Shown: one piece after another, positions 7,909 through 16,158 of the stretch
Position numbering within the stretch: position 1 is the stretch's first letter
Layout: every line of letters starts with the position of its first letter
Source of the DNA: Lachnospiraceae bacterium
Lineage (GTDB): Bacteria; Bacillota; Clostridia; Lachnospirales; Lachnospiraceae
Direction: 5' to 3'
Assembly: GCA_017438775.1 (NCBI GenBank)
Contig: JAFRUR010000070.1
Location: 1 to 34,114, forward strand
Length of the DNA stretch: 34,114 nt
The notes under the pieces: generated by a model
The model's input: the letters and a program-made list of their open reading frames with translations, nothing else
Told to the model about the DNA's origin: nothing
The model's database searches: none
Translations under genes and position numbers: made by a program

Positions 7909-8603
7909 ATGAAACTCAAAAGAGCTCTGTCCATGCTGCTGGTGCTGTGTAGGTGATCGGTTCCGCGCCCGTGACCGCGCGCGGAGAACGGCGAATACAA
8001 GGCATATTTCAGGGCATCCATTACGTCGGATCCGGAATTTTACGAGGATCCCTGGGACGCATGGAATCGGGCTGTCAAGGAAAACGGAGTCTTCGGCCTT
8101 CTCGACGACTGGGACGCGGGCAGGCGCAAGATCTCCGACGGAAAAATGTGACCATCGAACTGAACGGCCACGTTCTCACCCGCAGGAAGGGCAAATGGGC
8201 CAACGACGGCGAGGTGATCTATGTCGGCAAGAAAGCGACGCTGACGGTTTACGGCGGAAACGCCGGCGACACGACGCACGGGTCGGACATTCGGCACGTC
8301 GAAAAGGCCTACGTCCAAAGCGGCAGCAGTTTCGAGCGTGAGAATGTGATGTTTTACGGCGGCATGATCCACGGCGGGAACAGTTCCAACGGCGCGGGCG
8401 GCATCCATATGAAGAGCGACTCGAAGGTCTATCTCTATGATACGACGGTCGCCGGAAACCGCGCGGAACAGACCTGGAATCAGGACGGGTACGGCGGCGT
8501 CTACACGGAGAGATACAACGACATCACGCAGGCGGGCACGACGATCATCCGTGGCAACAGCTCGAAGAGCTACACGGAAGACAATTTCCGCTCGCAGCCG
8601 TAA
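7909..8603 (+). pseudogene. Frame-broken secreted beta-helix/adhesin-like protein
   Basis: An ATG at 7909 opens a signal peptide (MKLKRALSMLLVLC) that meets TGA at 7954. The signal peptide seems to continue in another frame (VIGSAPVTAR, from 7953). A coherent acidic segment (GEYKAYFRASITSDPEF, ending DWDAGRRKISDGK) lies back in the first frame at 7984-8148. It then needs one extra A in the A-run at 8142-8146 to join NVTIELNGHVLTRR and the rest. The latter part is Gly/Asn-rich with short strands (GGMIHGGNSSNGAGGIHM), as in right-handed beta-helix surface proteins. It ends abruptly at 8603 with no anchor. Three disruptions (-1, +1, -1) suggest decay, though sequencing errors are possible. Confidence 0.65.
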
Positions 8604-8612
8604 GGGAAAGGA

Positions 8613-8643
8613 GCGGGCCGGGCACCGGGAGGGACCGGCCCGC
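8613..8643. repeat. 9-bp perfect inverted repeat after the pseudogene
   Basis: GCGGGCCGG (8613-8621) and CCGGCCCGC (8635-8643) form a perfect stem with a 13-base loop. There is no T-run. It may be a weak terminator or a leftover of the truncation. The rest of 8604-8823 holds no gene; a TATGAT at 8773-8778 is a weak candidate -10 box for the next operon. Confidence 0.45.
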
Positions 8644-8823
8644 AGAATCTCCGGCCGCGCGGCCGCGCCTGTTTCAGACCGAAAAGGCCGCGTCTGTTTT
8701 CAGGTTTTGAAAAAAGGAAAAATAGTACATGCGGGGAAAAATGTGTCCATGGAAGAAGCGGCCCCGAAAGAGTATGATATCATCAGAGACCGCAGACAGT
8801 GACCCGTTAGGAGGAAAGTACCA

Positions 8824-9714
8824 ATGATCTTGAAGAAACTGGACATCCACGCGCACGTGACCATGGAGAACGCCTATCCCTGCATGGGAGGCGGCAAGGC
8901 CTATGCCCTGACGCCCCCGGATCTGCGCGGCATGTACGATAAGATCGGCGTGGAAAAGGGCGTGGCCCTGCCCCTGGTGTCGCCGGAGTTTCAGACGGAC
9001 CAGCTCGGGAACCGCGACGCCCGCGACGCGGCCCGGGAATACCCGGAGACCATCGGCTGGTGGTTCTGCAACGTGGATCCGCGCTGGATGATGCACAGCC
9101 CGGAATCGGACTTTTCCGTCATCTTTGAGCATTACAAGAGCCAGGGCGCGAAGGGCATCGGCGAATTCACGGCCAACCTCCCCGTCTCCGACCCGATGAT
9201 GCAGAACGTCTTCGCCCACGCGGAAAAATGCGATCTGCCGGTCCTGTTCCACGTCGGTGTGCAGGGCTACAAGTACGGCATCGTGGACGATCTGCACCTG
9301 CCGCAGATCGAGGCCACCCTGCAGCGGTTTCCGAAGCTCCGGCTGATCGGCCACAGCCACATGTGGTGGTCGGAGATCAGCGGAGACGTCACGAACGAGA
9401 ACCGGGGTATCGACCGGAAAGAGCCGGTCACGCCGGGCGGCCGCGCGGTCGAGCTGATGCGCAACTATCCGGGCATGCTGGCGGATCTGTCCGCGGGCTC
9501 GGGCGAGAACGCGATCATGCGCGATCCGGAGTTCGGCTACAAATTCCTGGAGGAGTTCCAGGACAAGATCTTCTTCGGGGTGGATTACTGCACGATCACC
9601 AATTACCGCAAACTTTCGGCCTTCCTGGATGAGGGCGTGGAAATGGGGCGCATCTCCCAGAAGTGCTACAACAAGATCTGCCGCGAGAACCTGCTGGCGC
9701 TCGTGGGAGAGTGA
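8824..9714 (+). CDS. Amidohydrolase-family TIM-barrel hydrolase
   Basis: This 296-residue protein of the amidohydrolase-2 type (metal-dependent hydrolase or decarboxylase) carries DIHAHV near the N-terminus (metal-binding HxH, His9 and His11). Later His residues are in VLFHVG and IGHSHMWW, and an Asp is in FFGVDYC near the C-terminus, the expected order of metal and catalytic ligands. AGGAGG precedes the ATG by eight bases. It heads a second plus-strand sugar operon (aminotransferase, epimerase-like and dehydrogenase downstream). The substrate is unknown; hydrolysis of a lactone or a cyclic sugar derivative would fit the neighbours but is inference. Confidence 0.82.
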   Translation: MILKKLDIHAHVTMENAYPCMGGGKAYALTPPDLRGMYDKIGVEKGVALPLVSPEFQTDQLGNRDARDAAREYPETIGWWFCNVDPRWMMHSPESDFSVIFEHYKSQGAKGIGEFTANLPVSDPMMQNVFAHAEKCDLPVLFHVGVQGYKYGIVDDLHLPQIEATLQRFPKLRLIGHSHMWWSEISGDVTNENRGIDRKEPVTPGGRAVELMRNYPGMLADLSAGSGENAIMRDPEFGYKFLEEFQDKIFFGVDYCTITNYRKLSAFLDEGVEMGRISQKCYNKICRENLLALVGE

Positions 9715-9790
9715 CAGAGGCAGACAGAGGGGCGCTTTTCCGCCCCGGATGACGCGGTTGTCTGAACTTACAGGACAGGAGGATCCAAGG

Positions 9791-11068
9791 ATGAATCTCA
9801 AAAAACTGGCGATCGACGGCGGCACCCCGGTGCGCACCCGTCCGTTCCCGACCAACATGATCGGGGCGGCCCTGACGGGAGAAGAAGAACTGAAAGAACT
9901 GGCCGACGTCGTGCGGGAGAAGAGCCCCTTCCGGTTCTACGGCATCGGCACGCCCGGCAAGGTCGCGGCCGCGGAGAGGGAACTGAAGACCCAGATCGGC
10001 ACCCGGTATGCCCTGGCCGTCTCCAGCGGTTCGGCTGCCCTGCAGTGCGCGGTGGCCGCGGCGGGATGGGGGCCCGGGGACGAGGTCATCGTTCCGGCCT
10101 TTTCCTGGTACACGGACTACTGCGTCCTTGTGAACCTCGGCATCACGCCGGTGTTCTGCGACATCGGAGAGGACCTCAACATGGATCCGGAGGACGCCGC
10201 CCGCAAGGTCACGCCCAAAACGAAGGGCATTATCCCGGTGCACTACCAGGGGTGTCCCGCGAAGATGGACCGCATCATGGAGATCGCGGATGAGCACGGC
10301 CTCACGGTCATCGAGGACGTGGCCCAGGCCCTGGGCGGCTCGTATCACGGGAAGAAACTGGGCACCTTCGGAAAAATGGCCATCACCAGCTTCCAGACGC
10401 ACAAGGTCCTGACCTGCGGCGAGGGCGGCATGGTGTTCACCGACGATGAGCTCATGTTCGAGCGCCTCGTGCGCTATCACGATCTCGGGTCGCTGCGGCC
10501 GTTTTTCGCGGAGCAGCTGGAGCACCCGGAGCTGGCCGCGGACGAGCGCAAATTCGCGGGTCTGCAGCTGCGCATGGGCGAGCTCCAGGGCGCCTACCTT
10601 CTGGCCCAGGCGCGCCGTCTCCCCTACATTCTGGAGACCTGCCGGCGCCATCAGAAAATGCTGCGCGACGCCTTTGCGGACTGCCCGCTCTTTCAGATCC
10701 GGTACGAAGAAGGCGACTGCGGCTTCTGCTTCCTGGTCCTCTTCCGGGATAAGGAGACCGCGAAGCGCTTCGCGGACGCTGTCACCGCGGAGGGCATCCC
10801 CTGCGGGCCCACGTCCTACTGCTGCAATCTGGTGGACCAGTACCCCATTAAGAGCCGAGCGATGTACAACGACCTCATGGCGCCGTTCGGCCCCGGCTGC
10901 GACGCGGAGCACGTGACCTTCGCTTCCGAAAAGGACTGCCCGCACACCAACGGCATCGTGGATCGCTTCATGGCCATCAGCGCCGGCCCGCTGTACACGG
11001 ACGAGGATATGGAAGACATCATCCGCGCCGTGGACAAGGTCGTGAAGGCGATGGCCGGAAATCTTTGA
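9791..11068 (+). CDS. DegT/DnrJ/EryC1/StrS-type PLP sugar aminotransferase
   Basis: This 425-residue enzyme interconverts keto and amino sugars or cyclitols using PLP, usually with Glu or Gln as amino donor. The opening KLAIDGGTPVRTRPFP is typical of the StsC/inosose-like branch. The cofactor region SSGSAALQ and the loop SFQTHKVLTCGEGG, with the Schiff-base lysine at about residue 205, are intact. The ATG at 9791 has AGGAGG (9777-9782) in good position; earlier in-frame codons overlap the amidohydrolase. Aminotransferases of this class are usually biosynthetic, so its place beside import and nag genes is notable. It may run in the deaminating direction or supply an amino sugar. Confidence 0.88.
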   Translation: MNLKKLAIDGGTPVRTRPFPTNMIGAALTGEEELKELADVVREKSPFRFYGIGTPGKVAAAERELKTQIGTRYALAVSSGSAALQCAVAAAGWGPGDEVIVPAFSWYTDYCVLVNLGITPVFCDIGEDLNMDPEDAARKVTPKTKGIIPVHYQGCPAKMDRIMEIADEHGLTVIEDVAQALGGSYHGKKLGTFGKMAITSFQTHKVLTCGEGGMVFTDDELMFERLVRYHDLGSLRPFFAEQLEHPELAADERKFAGLQLRMGELQGAYLLAQARRLPYILETCRRHQKMLRDAFADCPLFQIRYEEGDCGFCFLVLFRDKETAKRFADAVTAEGIPCGPTSYCCNLVDQYPIKSRAMYNDLMAPFGPGCDAEHVTFASEKDCPHTNGIVDRFMAISAGPLYTDEDMEDIIRAVDKVVKAMAGNL

Positions 11069-11083
11069 AACAGGCATAAGGCG

Positions 11084-11124
11084 CAGGCCCGCCGCGGGCC
11101 CGGAGACGGGGAAGCGCGGGCCTG
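11084..11124 (+). other. Alternative hairpins upstream of the epimerase-like gene
   Basis: CAGGCCCGC (11084-11092) can pair with GCGGGCCTG (11116-11124). Alternatively its GGCCCG can fold on the nearby CGGGCC with a three-base loop; the two structures exclude each other. There is no T-run. The remaining intergenic sequence (11125-11282) shows no gene. Confidence 0.4.
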
Positions 11125-11282
11125 TATCGTACCCGGAAAGAATGGGAAAAAGCGTTTCGGGAAGGGCCTGACGAGGCTGAGTTCCTGAAACAGCGGAAGC
11201 GCAGCAGAGGTTCTGAGAGGAAAGGCAGGTTTTTTCCGGGACAGACGGTGAGCGCAGACTGTGCCGGGGAGTGGGAGAGACA

Positions 11283-12575
11283 GTGAAACGAGAGGAATTC
11301 TGCGCCGTGCGGCGGCGGGAGCTGTGCGGTTTTTATGAGAACGAACTGAAGGCTAATTTTCTGTCCTACTGGCTGCCGCGCTGTGAGGACAGGGAGTACG
11401 GCGGCTTCGTGAATTGCTTCACCAACGACGGCCGCACGCTGGTCTCCCGGGATAAGTACACCTGGAGCCAGGGGCGGTTCATCTGGATGTTCGCGAAACT
11501 CGCCGGGACGGACGCCCCCGTCTTTTCCGCGGCAGAGCGGGCCGAGTTCCTGCGCCTGGCCCGTCAGGGCACGGAGTTTCTGATGCAGCACGTCCTGCTT
11601 CCGGGGGAAGAGATGCGCTGTGTCTTCGTCATGGAGGCGGACGGCACGCACAAACTGGCCCCCGGGTGTGACGCCCCCGACGCCAGCATCTACGCGGACT
11701 GCTTTGCGGCGGCCGGGATCGCGCGCTTTGCCATGACCGCGGGCGACGCGGCCTGCTACGCCTTTGCGCGTGACCTGTACCGGTCCATCGTGCGCCGCGT
11801 GGAGAGCGGGAACTTCTACACTCTGCCGTATCCTCTGCGAAAGGATCTCATGGCGCACGGTGTGCCCATGATTCTGGAGAATGTCGCGGCGGAGATGCAC
11901 CTCGCGGCGGCGCGCCTGGCTCCGGAGGATGCGGCCGGATACCGCGAAGATCTCGCGCGCTTTACGTCGAAGGTCCTGGACGTTTTCACGGACGAGAACG
12001 GCCTCGTCCGCGAGGTCATGCGCGCGGACGGGACCTTCCTGGACGCCCTGCTGGGCCGCCACATCAATCCCGGCCACACGATCGAAGACGTCTGGTTCAT
12101 GCTGGATTCCGCGGCGATCACCGGGGAGACGTGGCGCCGGGAGAAGATCTTCCGCGTGGCGAAAAAGGCCCTGGAGACCGGCTGGGACGGCCCTTTCGGC
12201 GGCATCCTGCACTTTGCCGGACTGGAGGGCGGGGAGCTCGCCGGCAGCAATGCCGGCTGTGAGGACGAACCGATGTCCGCGCAGCTTGCCGGCTGGGACC
12301 ACAAACTCTGGTGGGTGCATTCCGAGGCCCTGTATTCAAGCCTGCGGTGCTTCCTGGAGAGTGGGGATCCGGACTTCCTGGACTGGCACGACCGCGTCTT
12401 CGCCTACGTCTACGGCACGTTCCCGCAGACCGATCCGGAGATCCGCGAGTGGATCCAGATCCGTGACCGCGCCGGCGCCCCCATCGAGAAGGTGGTGGCC
12501 CTCCCGGTCAAGGACCCGTATCATGTGATCCGGAACCTGATTTTGATCATCGAACTGCTGCGGTCATACGCGTGA
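11283..12575 (+). CDS. N-acylglucosamine 2-epimerase (AGE)-like enzyme
   Basis: This protein of about 430 residues has the (alpha/alpha)6-barrel AGE family pattern. Characteristic stretches are ELKANFLSYWLPRCEDREYGGF near the start, then WSQGRFIWMFAKL, then HTIEDVWFMLDSA, and finally WDHKLWWVHSEALYSSL; these hold the conserved Arg and His residues. Family members epimerise N-acetylglucosamine to N-acetylmannosamine, or isomerise free aldoses. The start is set at the GTG at 11283, with GGGAG six bases upstream, rather than the GTG at 11271, where a ribosome binding site would be too close. Together with nagA and nagB it supports an N-acetylated amino sugar as the pathway substrate. Confidence 0.85.
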   Translation: MKREEFCAVRRRELCGFYENELKANFLSYWLPRCEDREYGGFVNCFTNDGRTLVSRDKYTWSQGRFIWMFAKLAGTDAPVFSAAERAEFLRLARQGTEFLMQHVLLPGEEMRCVFVMEADGTHKLAPGCDAPDASIYADCFAAAGIARFAMTAGDAACYAFARDLYRSIVRRVESGNFYTLPYPLRKDLMAHGVPMILENVAAEMHLAAARLAPEDAAGYREDLARFTSKVLDVFTDENGLVREVMRADGTFLDALLGRHINPGHTIEDVWFMLDSAAITGETWRREKIFRVAKKALETGWDGPFGGILHFAGLEGGELAGSNAGCEDEPMSAQLAGWDHKLWWVHSEALYSSLRCFLESGDPDFLDWHDRVFAYVYGTFPQTDPEIREWIQIRDRAGAPIEKVVALPVKDPYHVIRNLILIIELLRSYA

Positions 12576-12734
12576 GACTCTCCGGCGCGGAAGAGCGCGG
12601 GAGCTTTCCGGCCCAATGGGTTCCTGCTTCGTAAGCGGTTGAGAGGAAAAAAGCGAAGGATAGAGAAAAGTCGCACAAGTCTATTGCGGCTGCATCAGCG
12701 GCACACTGTCCAGGAAGAGAGAAGGAGAGGACAT

Positions 12735-13781
12735 ATGAAAACACTGGGAGTCGGAATCATCGGATGCGGCAATATCGCGCCGATGCACGCGGCCGGCTAC
12801 GCGCGCGCGGAGGGCGCGGAGCTTCGCGCGGTCTGCAGCGGGAGCGAGAGGAGCGCCCGCGCCGCGGGAGAGCGCTGGGGCGTTCCGTGGTACACGGACT
12901 GGTGCGAGATGATGGACCGCGGCGATATCGACATCGTCTCTGTCTGCACGCCCAGCGGCCTGCATATGGAACCCGCCCTGGAGGCGGCGCGCCGCGGCAT
13001 TCACGTGCTGGCGGAGAAGCCCCTGGAGATCACGGGAGAGCGGATCGATGCGATGATCGCGGCGGCAGGGGAGCACGGGACCGTGCTCAGCTGCATCTTC
13101 AACAACCGCTTTACCGAGGCGCACCGGCTGGTGAAACGCGCCGTGGACACGGGCCGTTTCGGAAAGATTCTGACCGCGAACGCGTCCGTGCGCTGGTACC
13201 GCACGCCGGAGTACTATGCCGGCTCGGCCTGGCGCGGCACCTGGGCCCTGGACGGAGGCGGCGCCCTGATGAACCAGAGCATCCACTACGTGGACCTGCT
13301 CCTTTGGATCGCGGGCGACGCGAGGCGCGTGTCGGCATACACGGGGACCCTTCTGCACAGGGGAATCGAGGCCGAGGACACGGCCGTGGCCGCGGTGGAA
13401 TTCGAGAGCGGCGCCCTGGGCACGATCATCGGGACGACGTCCACCTACCCGGGCTATCCTGCCATTTTGGAGATCGCGGGCGAGCGGGGGAGCTGCGTCA
13501 TCACCGACGGAAAGATCACGGCCTGGGGCTTTGCGGACGAAGATCCGATCGACGCCGAGGCCCGCGCCCTCATGGCGCAGGGGACGGAGAAAAACAACCG
13601 CGCGGCGGATCCGATGGCCTTCGCGGCGGAGAACCACTGCCGGCAGATCGCGGACTTCGTGACGGCCATCCGCGAGGGGAGAGAGCCTGCCGTGAGCGCG
13701 GCTGACGCCCGCCGGTCCGTGGCCCTCATTCGGGCCATCTACCGCTCCGCGAAGAGCGGGCAGAGCGAAGAGGTGCGGTAG
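12735..13781 (+). CDS. Gfo/Idh/MocA-family NAD(P)-dependent sugar dehydrogenase
   Basis: This 348-residue oxidoreductase has a Rossmann nucleotide-binding motif, GIIGCGNIAPMHAAGY, at residues about 7-22. The family EKP motif is in VLAEKPLEIT, and the catalytic His-containing segment is GGGALMNQSIHYVDLL. AAGGAGAGG lies just ahead of the ATG. Such enzymes oxidise a ring hydroxyl of a sugar or inositol, often giving a 3-keto product. Its pairing with a DegT aminotransferase and a Cof phosphatase is the same set of superfamilies as the Bacillus NtdA-NtdB-NtdC kanosamine enzymes. That is a parallel in families, not a demonstrated identity. It is the last gene of this run. Confidence 0.88.
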   Translation: MKTLGVGIIGCGNIAPMHAAGYARAEGAELRAVCSGSERSARAAGERWGVPWYTDWCEMMDRGDIDIVSVCTPSGLHMEPALEAARRGIHVLAEKPLEITGERIDAMIAAAGEHGTVLSCIFNNRFTEAHRLVKRAVDTGRFGKILTANASVRWYRTPEYYAGSAWRGTWALDGGGALMNQSIHYVDLLLWIAGDARRVSAYTGTLLHRGIEAEDTAVAAVEFESGALGTIIGTTSTYPGYPAILEIAGERGSCVITDGKITAWGFADEDPIDAEARALMAQGTEKNNRAADPMAFAAENHCRQIADFVTAIREGREPAVSAADARRSVALIRAIYRSAKSGQSEEVR

Positions 13782-13872
13782 GGCGGCAGGGCGGAGCCGG
13801 CTCATTCCACCCTGAAGGCCGGTCGACGGCGCGCCCTTAGCGGAGGTCAGATCCACGGCTTACAGAGTCCGT

Positions 13873-13950
13873 ACCGGAGACGGCATGAATAAAGACCAGC
13901 CGACGGAGACTCAATGAGGCTCCCGAAGGCTGGTCTTTGCCGTTTCCGGT
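13873..13950. terminator. Composite bidirectional hairpin between convergent sugar operons
   Basis: An outer stem pairs ACCGGAGACGGCA (13873-13885) with TGCCGTTTCCGGT (13938-13950), 12 of 13 matching. An inner stem pairs AAAGACCAGCC (13891-13901) with GGCTGGTCTTT (13928-13938). It lies between a plus-strand and a minus-strand operon that end facing each other. T-runs are short, so efficiency is uncertain. The gap 13782-14072 contains no gene. Confidence 0.6.
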
Positions 13951-14072
13951 GCGAGACGCAGTTAGCCGTTAGCTGACCGCAGCGTTGCGCCGGGCCGGAA
14001 CGGGTGGATGAGCGGGGACGTCATGTAAAGGTCATTTCCGCACGTCTTTGCCGTTTCCGTGTTCCTGCGGCT

Positions 14073-14834
14073 TTACAGCAGGCGCACCTTGCCCTTGAAG
14101 CGCTCGATGAACTGGTTGTTCCACTCGTCGCCGCCGGGGCAGTTGCCGCTCTTCCAGAGCGGAATCTCGATGCCCTTTTCGCCCAGAATCTGCGCCGCGG
14201 TCATGATGAGGCAGTTCAGGGTGTAGGCATTGCAGAGGGTGGAGACGGCGCCCATCTTCTGGGGCACGCCGGGCAGCTCGATCACGGCGTCGCCCACCGG
14301 CACCTTGGTGTCGATGTAGTAATCCGTGGCCTTGTAGAGATTCATCTTGGACGGATGGCGGGCCGGATGGTCGGCCGGGATGGAGTCCGCGTGGCCGGTG
14401 GAGGTCACGGCGATGGTGGTCGCGCCGCGCTCCTTCGCGGTCAGGGCGGCGTCCAGGCAGGCGGAGTTGATGCCGTAGGCGTTCGCGATGATCAGCAGGT
14501 CGCCCTCGCCGATGCGGTTGTCCTCGATTACGACCCTGCCGTAGCCGGGGGTGCGCTCGATGGCCATGGAACGCAGGGCGCCGCTGGAGAGCATGGTGCC
14601 CTCGTCCAGAATGGCGCTGATGTGCATCAGGCCGCCGGCGCGGAAGAAAATCTCCATCGCGTTCATGTTGGAGTGGCCGCCGGGGCCCCAGATGTAGACC
14701 AGCTTGTCCTGGGCGATGTGATCCGCGATCACCTGCGCCACCTGCTGGATGCGATCGCGCTCCTCTTCCTTGATGCGGGTCATGTATCCGACGATGATGT
14801 CAAAATACTCCTGCATGATGTCCTGTCTTGCCAT
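14073..14834 (-). CDS. SIS-domain sugar isomerase / phosphosugar-binding protein
   Basis: This is a 253-residue protein of the SIS_2-type sugar isomerase group (UPF0309-like). The SIS fold is seen in VYIWGPGGHSNMNAMEIFFRAGG and GDLLIIANAYGINSACLDAA, then TTIAVTSTGHADSIP. Such proteins bind or isomerise sugar phosphates in the cytosol. The start at 14834 (MARQDIMQEYF) has AAGGAG seven bases upstream; longer in-frame starts add an unlikely basic tail. It is the fourth gene of the nagB-nagA-nagA unit after a 139-bp gap in which no clear promoter was found. Its partner may be the imported sugar after phosphorylation. Confidence 0.82.
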   Translation of the reverse strand: MARQDIMQEYFDIIVGYMTRIKEEERDRIQQVAQVIADHIAQDKLVYIWGPGGHSNMNAMEIFFRAGGLMHISAILDEGTMLSSGALRSMAIERTPGYGRVVIEDNRIGEGDLLIIANAYGINSACLDAALTAKERGATTIAVTSTGHADSIPADHPARHPSKMNLYKATDYYIDTKVPVGDAVIELPGVPQKMGAVSTLCNAYTLNCLIMTAAQILGEKGIEIPLWKSGNCPGGDEWNNQFIERFKGKVRLL

Positions 14835-14973
14835 GTGCATTCTCCTTTTTATGTGAGAGTTTCGTGTTGCATCCAAATAAAGATTTTGATCGGTTCAGTA
14901 TGCTGACTTACAGGTGGTTCGGACGGTTTCCCGCCCTGACCGGATCAGCCTTTTTTCTCTCCGGACTGCGGCC

Positions 14974-16158
14974 TTACGCCTCCTGCGCGATCACCGTCTT
15001 TCCGCCGTAGATGACGCGGCGGATATCGATGTTTTCGTCAAACAGGAGGATGTCCGCATCCAGGCCGGGGGCGATGCGGCCCTTCCGGTCCTGGATCCCG
15101 AGGATCTTTGCGGGGTTCTCCGTCATCATGCGGATGGCCTGCGGCAGCGGGATGCCGGCCTTTTTGTGGGCCACGCGGACCAGGTCATTTCCGAGGGCGA
15201 TGGCCCCGTAGAAGGCGGAGCGGTCCGGGAATTTGGCGACACCGTCCTCGATGATTCCGCGCACGCCGCTCTCCAGGCTTCCGACGATCACGTTTTCGGT
15301 CTCGCCCGTGCCGGCCGGCCGGATGGAGTCGGAGCAGATCTGCAGCCGCTCCGGGCCGATCAGCTTGTAGATCATGCGGTAGAGGTCCGGAGGCAGGTGG
15401 CAGCCGTCGGTGATGACCTCCACCCAGAGATCGTCCAGGGCGTAGGCGCACTCCAGCACGCCCAAGATCCGGAAGCCGCTCTCGCGGGTGATGGTGGACA
15501 TGTCCGAGTACAGGTGGGTGATGTGCGTAAACCCGTGCTCCATGGCCCGCTTCACCTCGCGGATGGTCGCGTCCGTGTGGGCGATGGAGAGAAAGACGTT
15601 GTGGGCGAGGCAGTAGTCGCCGAAGGCCTCCGTGCCGGGAAGCTCCGGGGCGGAAGACCAGCGGGCGATGGCACCGGGCCGGTATTCGATCAGCTTTTCG
15701 TAGAGGGCCGGATTCGGGTCGGAGAGGAACCGCTCGTCCATGCCGCCGGCGCGCTGCAGGGGGAAGAAGGGGCCCTCCAGATGCAGGCCGTAGAGGCACT
15801 GGCGGTCTTTGCGGGCCTCTCTGGCTGTCGCGAAGGCATCGATGGTGCGCAGGTATTCGTCCGTGCTGGCCGCGGTCGTCGTGGGCAGCAGGGTGGTCAC
15901 GCCGTGCGCAAGCTGCATTTCCGCCGCGCCGTTGTAGGCCTCCTGCGTGCCGTCCATGTAGTCGTGGCCGCCGGAGCCGTGGGTGTGCAGCTCGATCAGA
16001 CCGGGGGACGCGAAGAGCCCCTTTCCGTCGATCACCTCGTCTGCGGGCTCCTCCGTGCGCACCGGCAGGACGGCCAGAATCTTGCCGTTTTCCAGAAGCA
16101 GGCTCCCGTCGGTCAGCCGGTCCGTGACGATGCGGACGTTTTTGATCAGGGTCTTCAT
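14974..16158 (-). CDS. nagA: N-acetylglucosamine-6-phosphate deacetylase-like protein, copy 2
   Basis: This 394-residue amidohydrolase-fold enzyme is predicted to remove an acetyl group from an N-acetylated amino-sugar 6-phosphate. The HTHGSGG motif, YGLHLEGPF (metal-binding Glu), SIAHTDA, THLYSDM, VITDGCHLPP and CSDS provide the metal ligands and the catalytic Asp region. The family's usual Asn-Ala-Met after THLY is replaced (THLYSDM), and this loop contacts the substrate phosphate in E. coli NagA, so specificity may differ. The ATG overlaps the stop of copy 1 as ATGA, so the two are translationally coupled. Confidence 0.85.
   Translation of the reverse strand: MKTLIKNVRIVTDRLTDGSLLLENGKILAVLPVRTEEPADEVIDGKGLFASPGLIELHTHGSGGHDYMDGTQEAYNGAAEMQLAHGVTTLLPTTTAASTDEYLRTIDAFATAREARKDRQCLYGLHLEGPFFPLQRAGGMDERFLSDPNPALYEKLIEYRPGAIARWSSAPELPGTEAFGDYCLAHNVFLSIAHTDATIREVKRAMEHGFTHITHLYSDMSTITRESGFRILGVLECAYALDDLWVEVITDGCHLPPDLYRMIYKLIGPERLQICSDSIRPAGTGETENVIVGSLESGVRGIIEDGVAKFPDRSAFYGAIALGNDLVRVAHKKAGIPLPQAIRMMTENPAKILGIQDRKGRIAPGLDADILLFDENIDIRRVIYGGKTVIAQEA

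Noticed and set aside
8404..8802. Open frame running from the pseudogene to the amidohydrolase
   Set aside because: It is out of frame with the recognisable protein, Arg-rich and without domain features. It merely overlaps the decayed gene and the intergenic region.
11084..11124. Intrinsic terminator before the epimerase-like gene
   Set aside because: The stem is good but no T-run follows on either strand, so termination is not supported.
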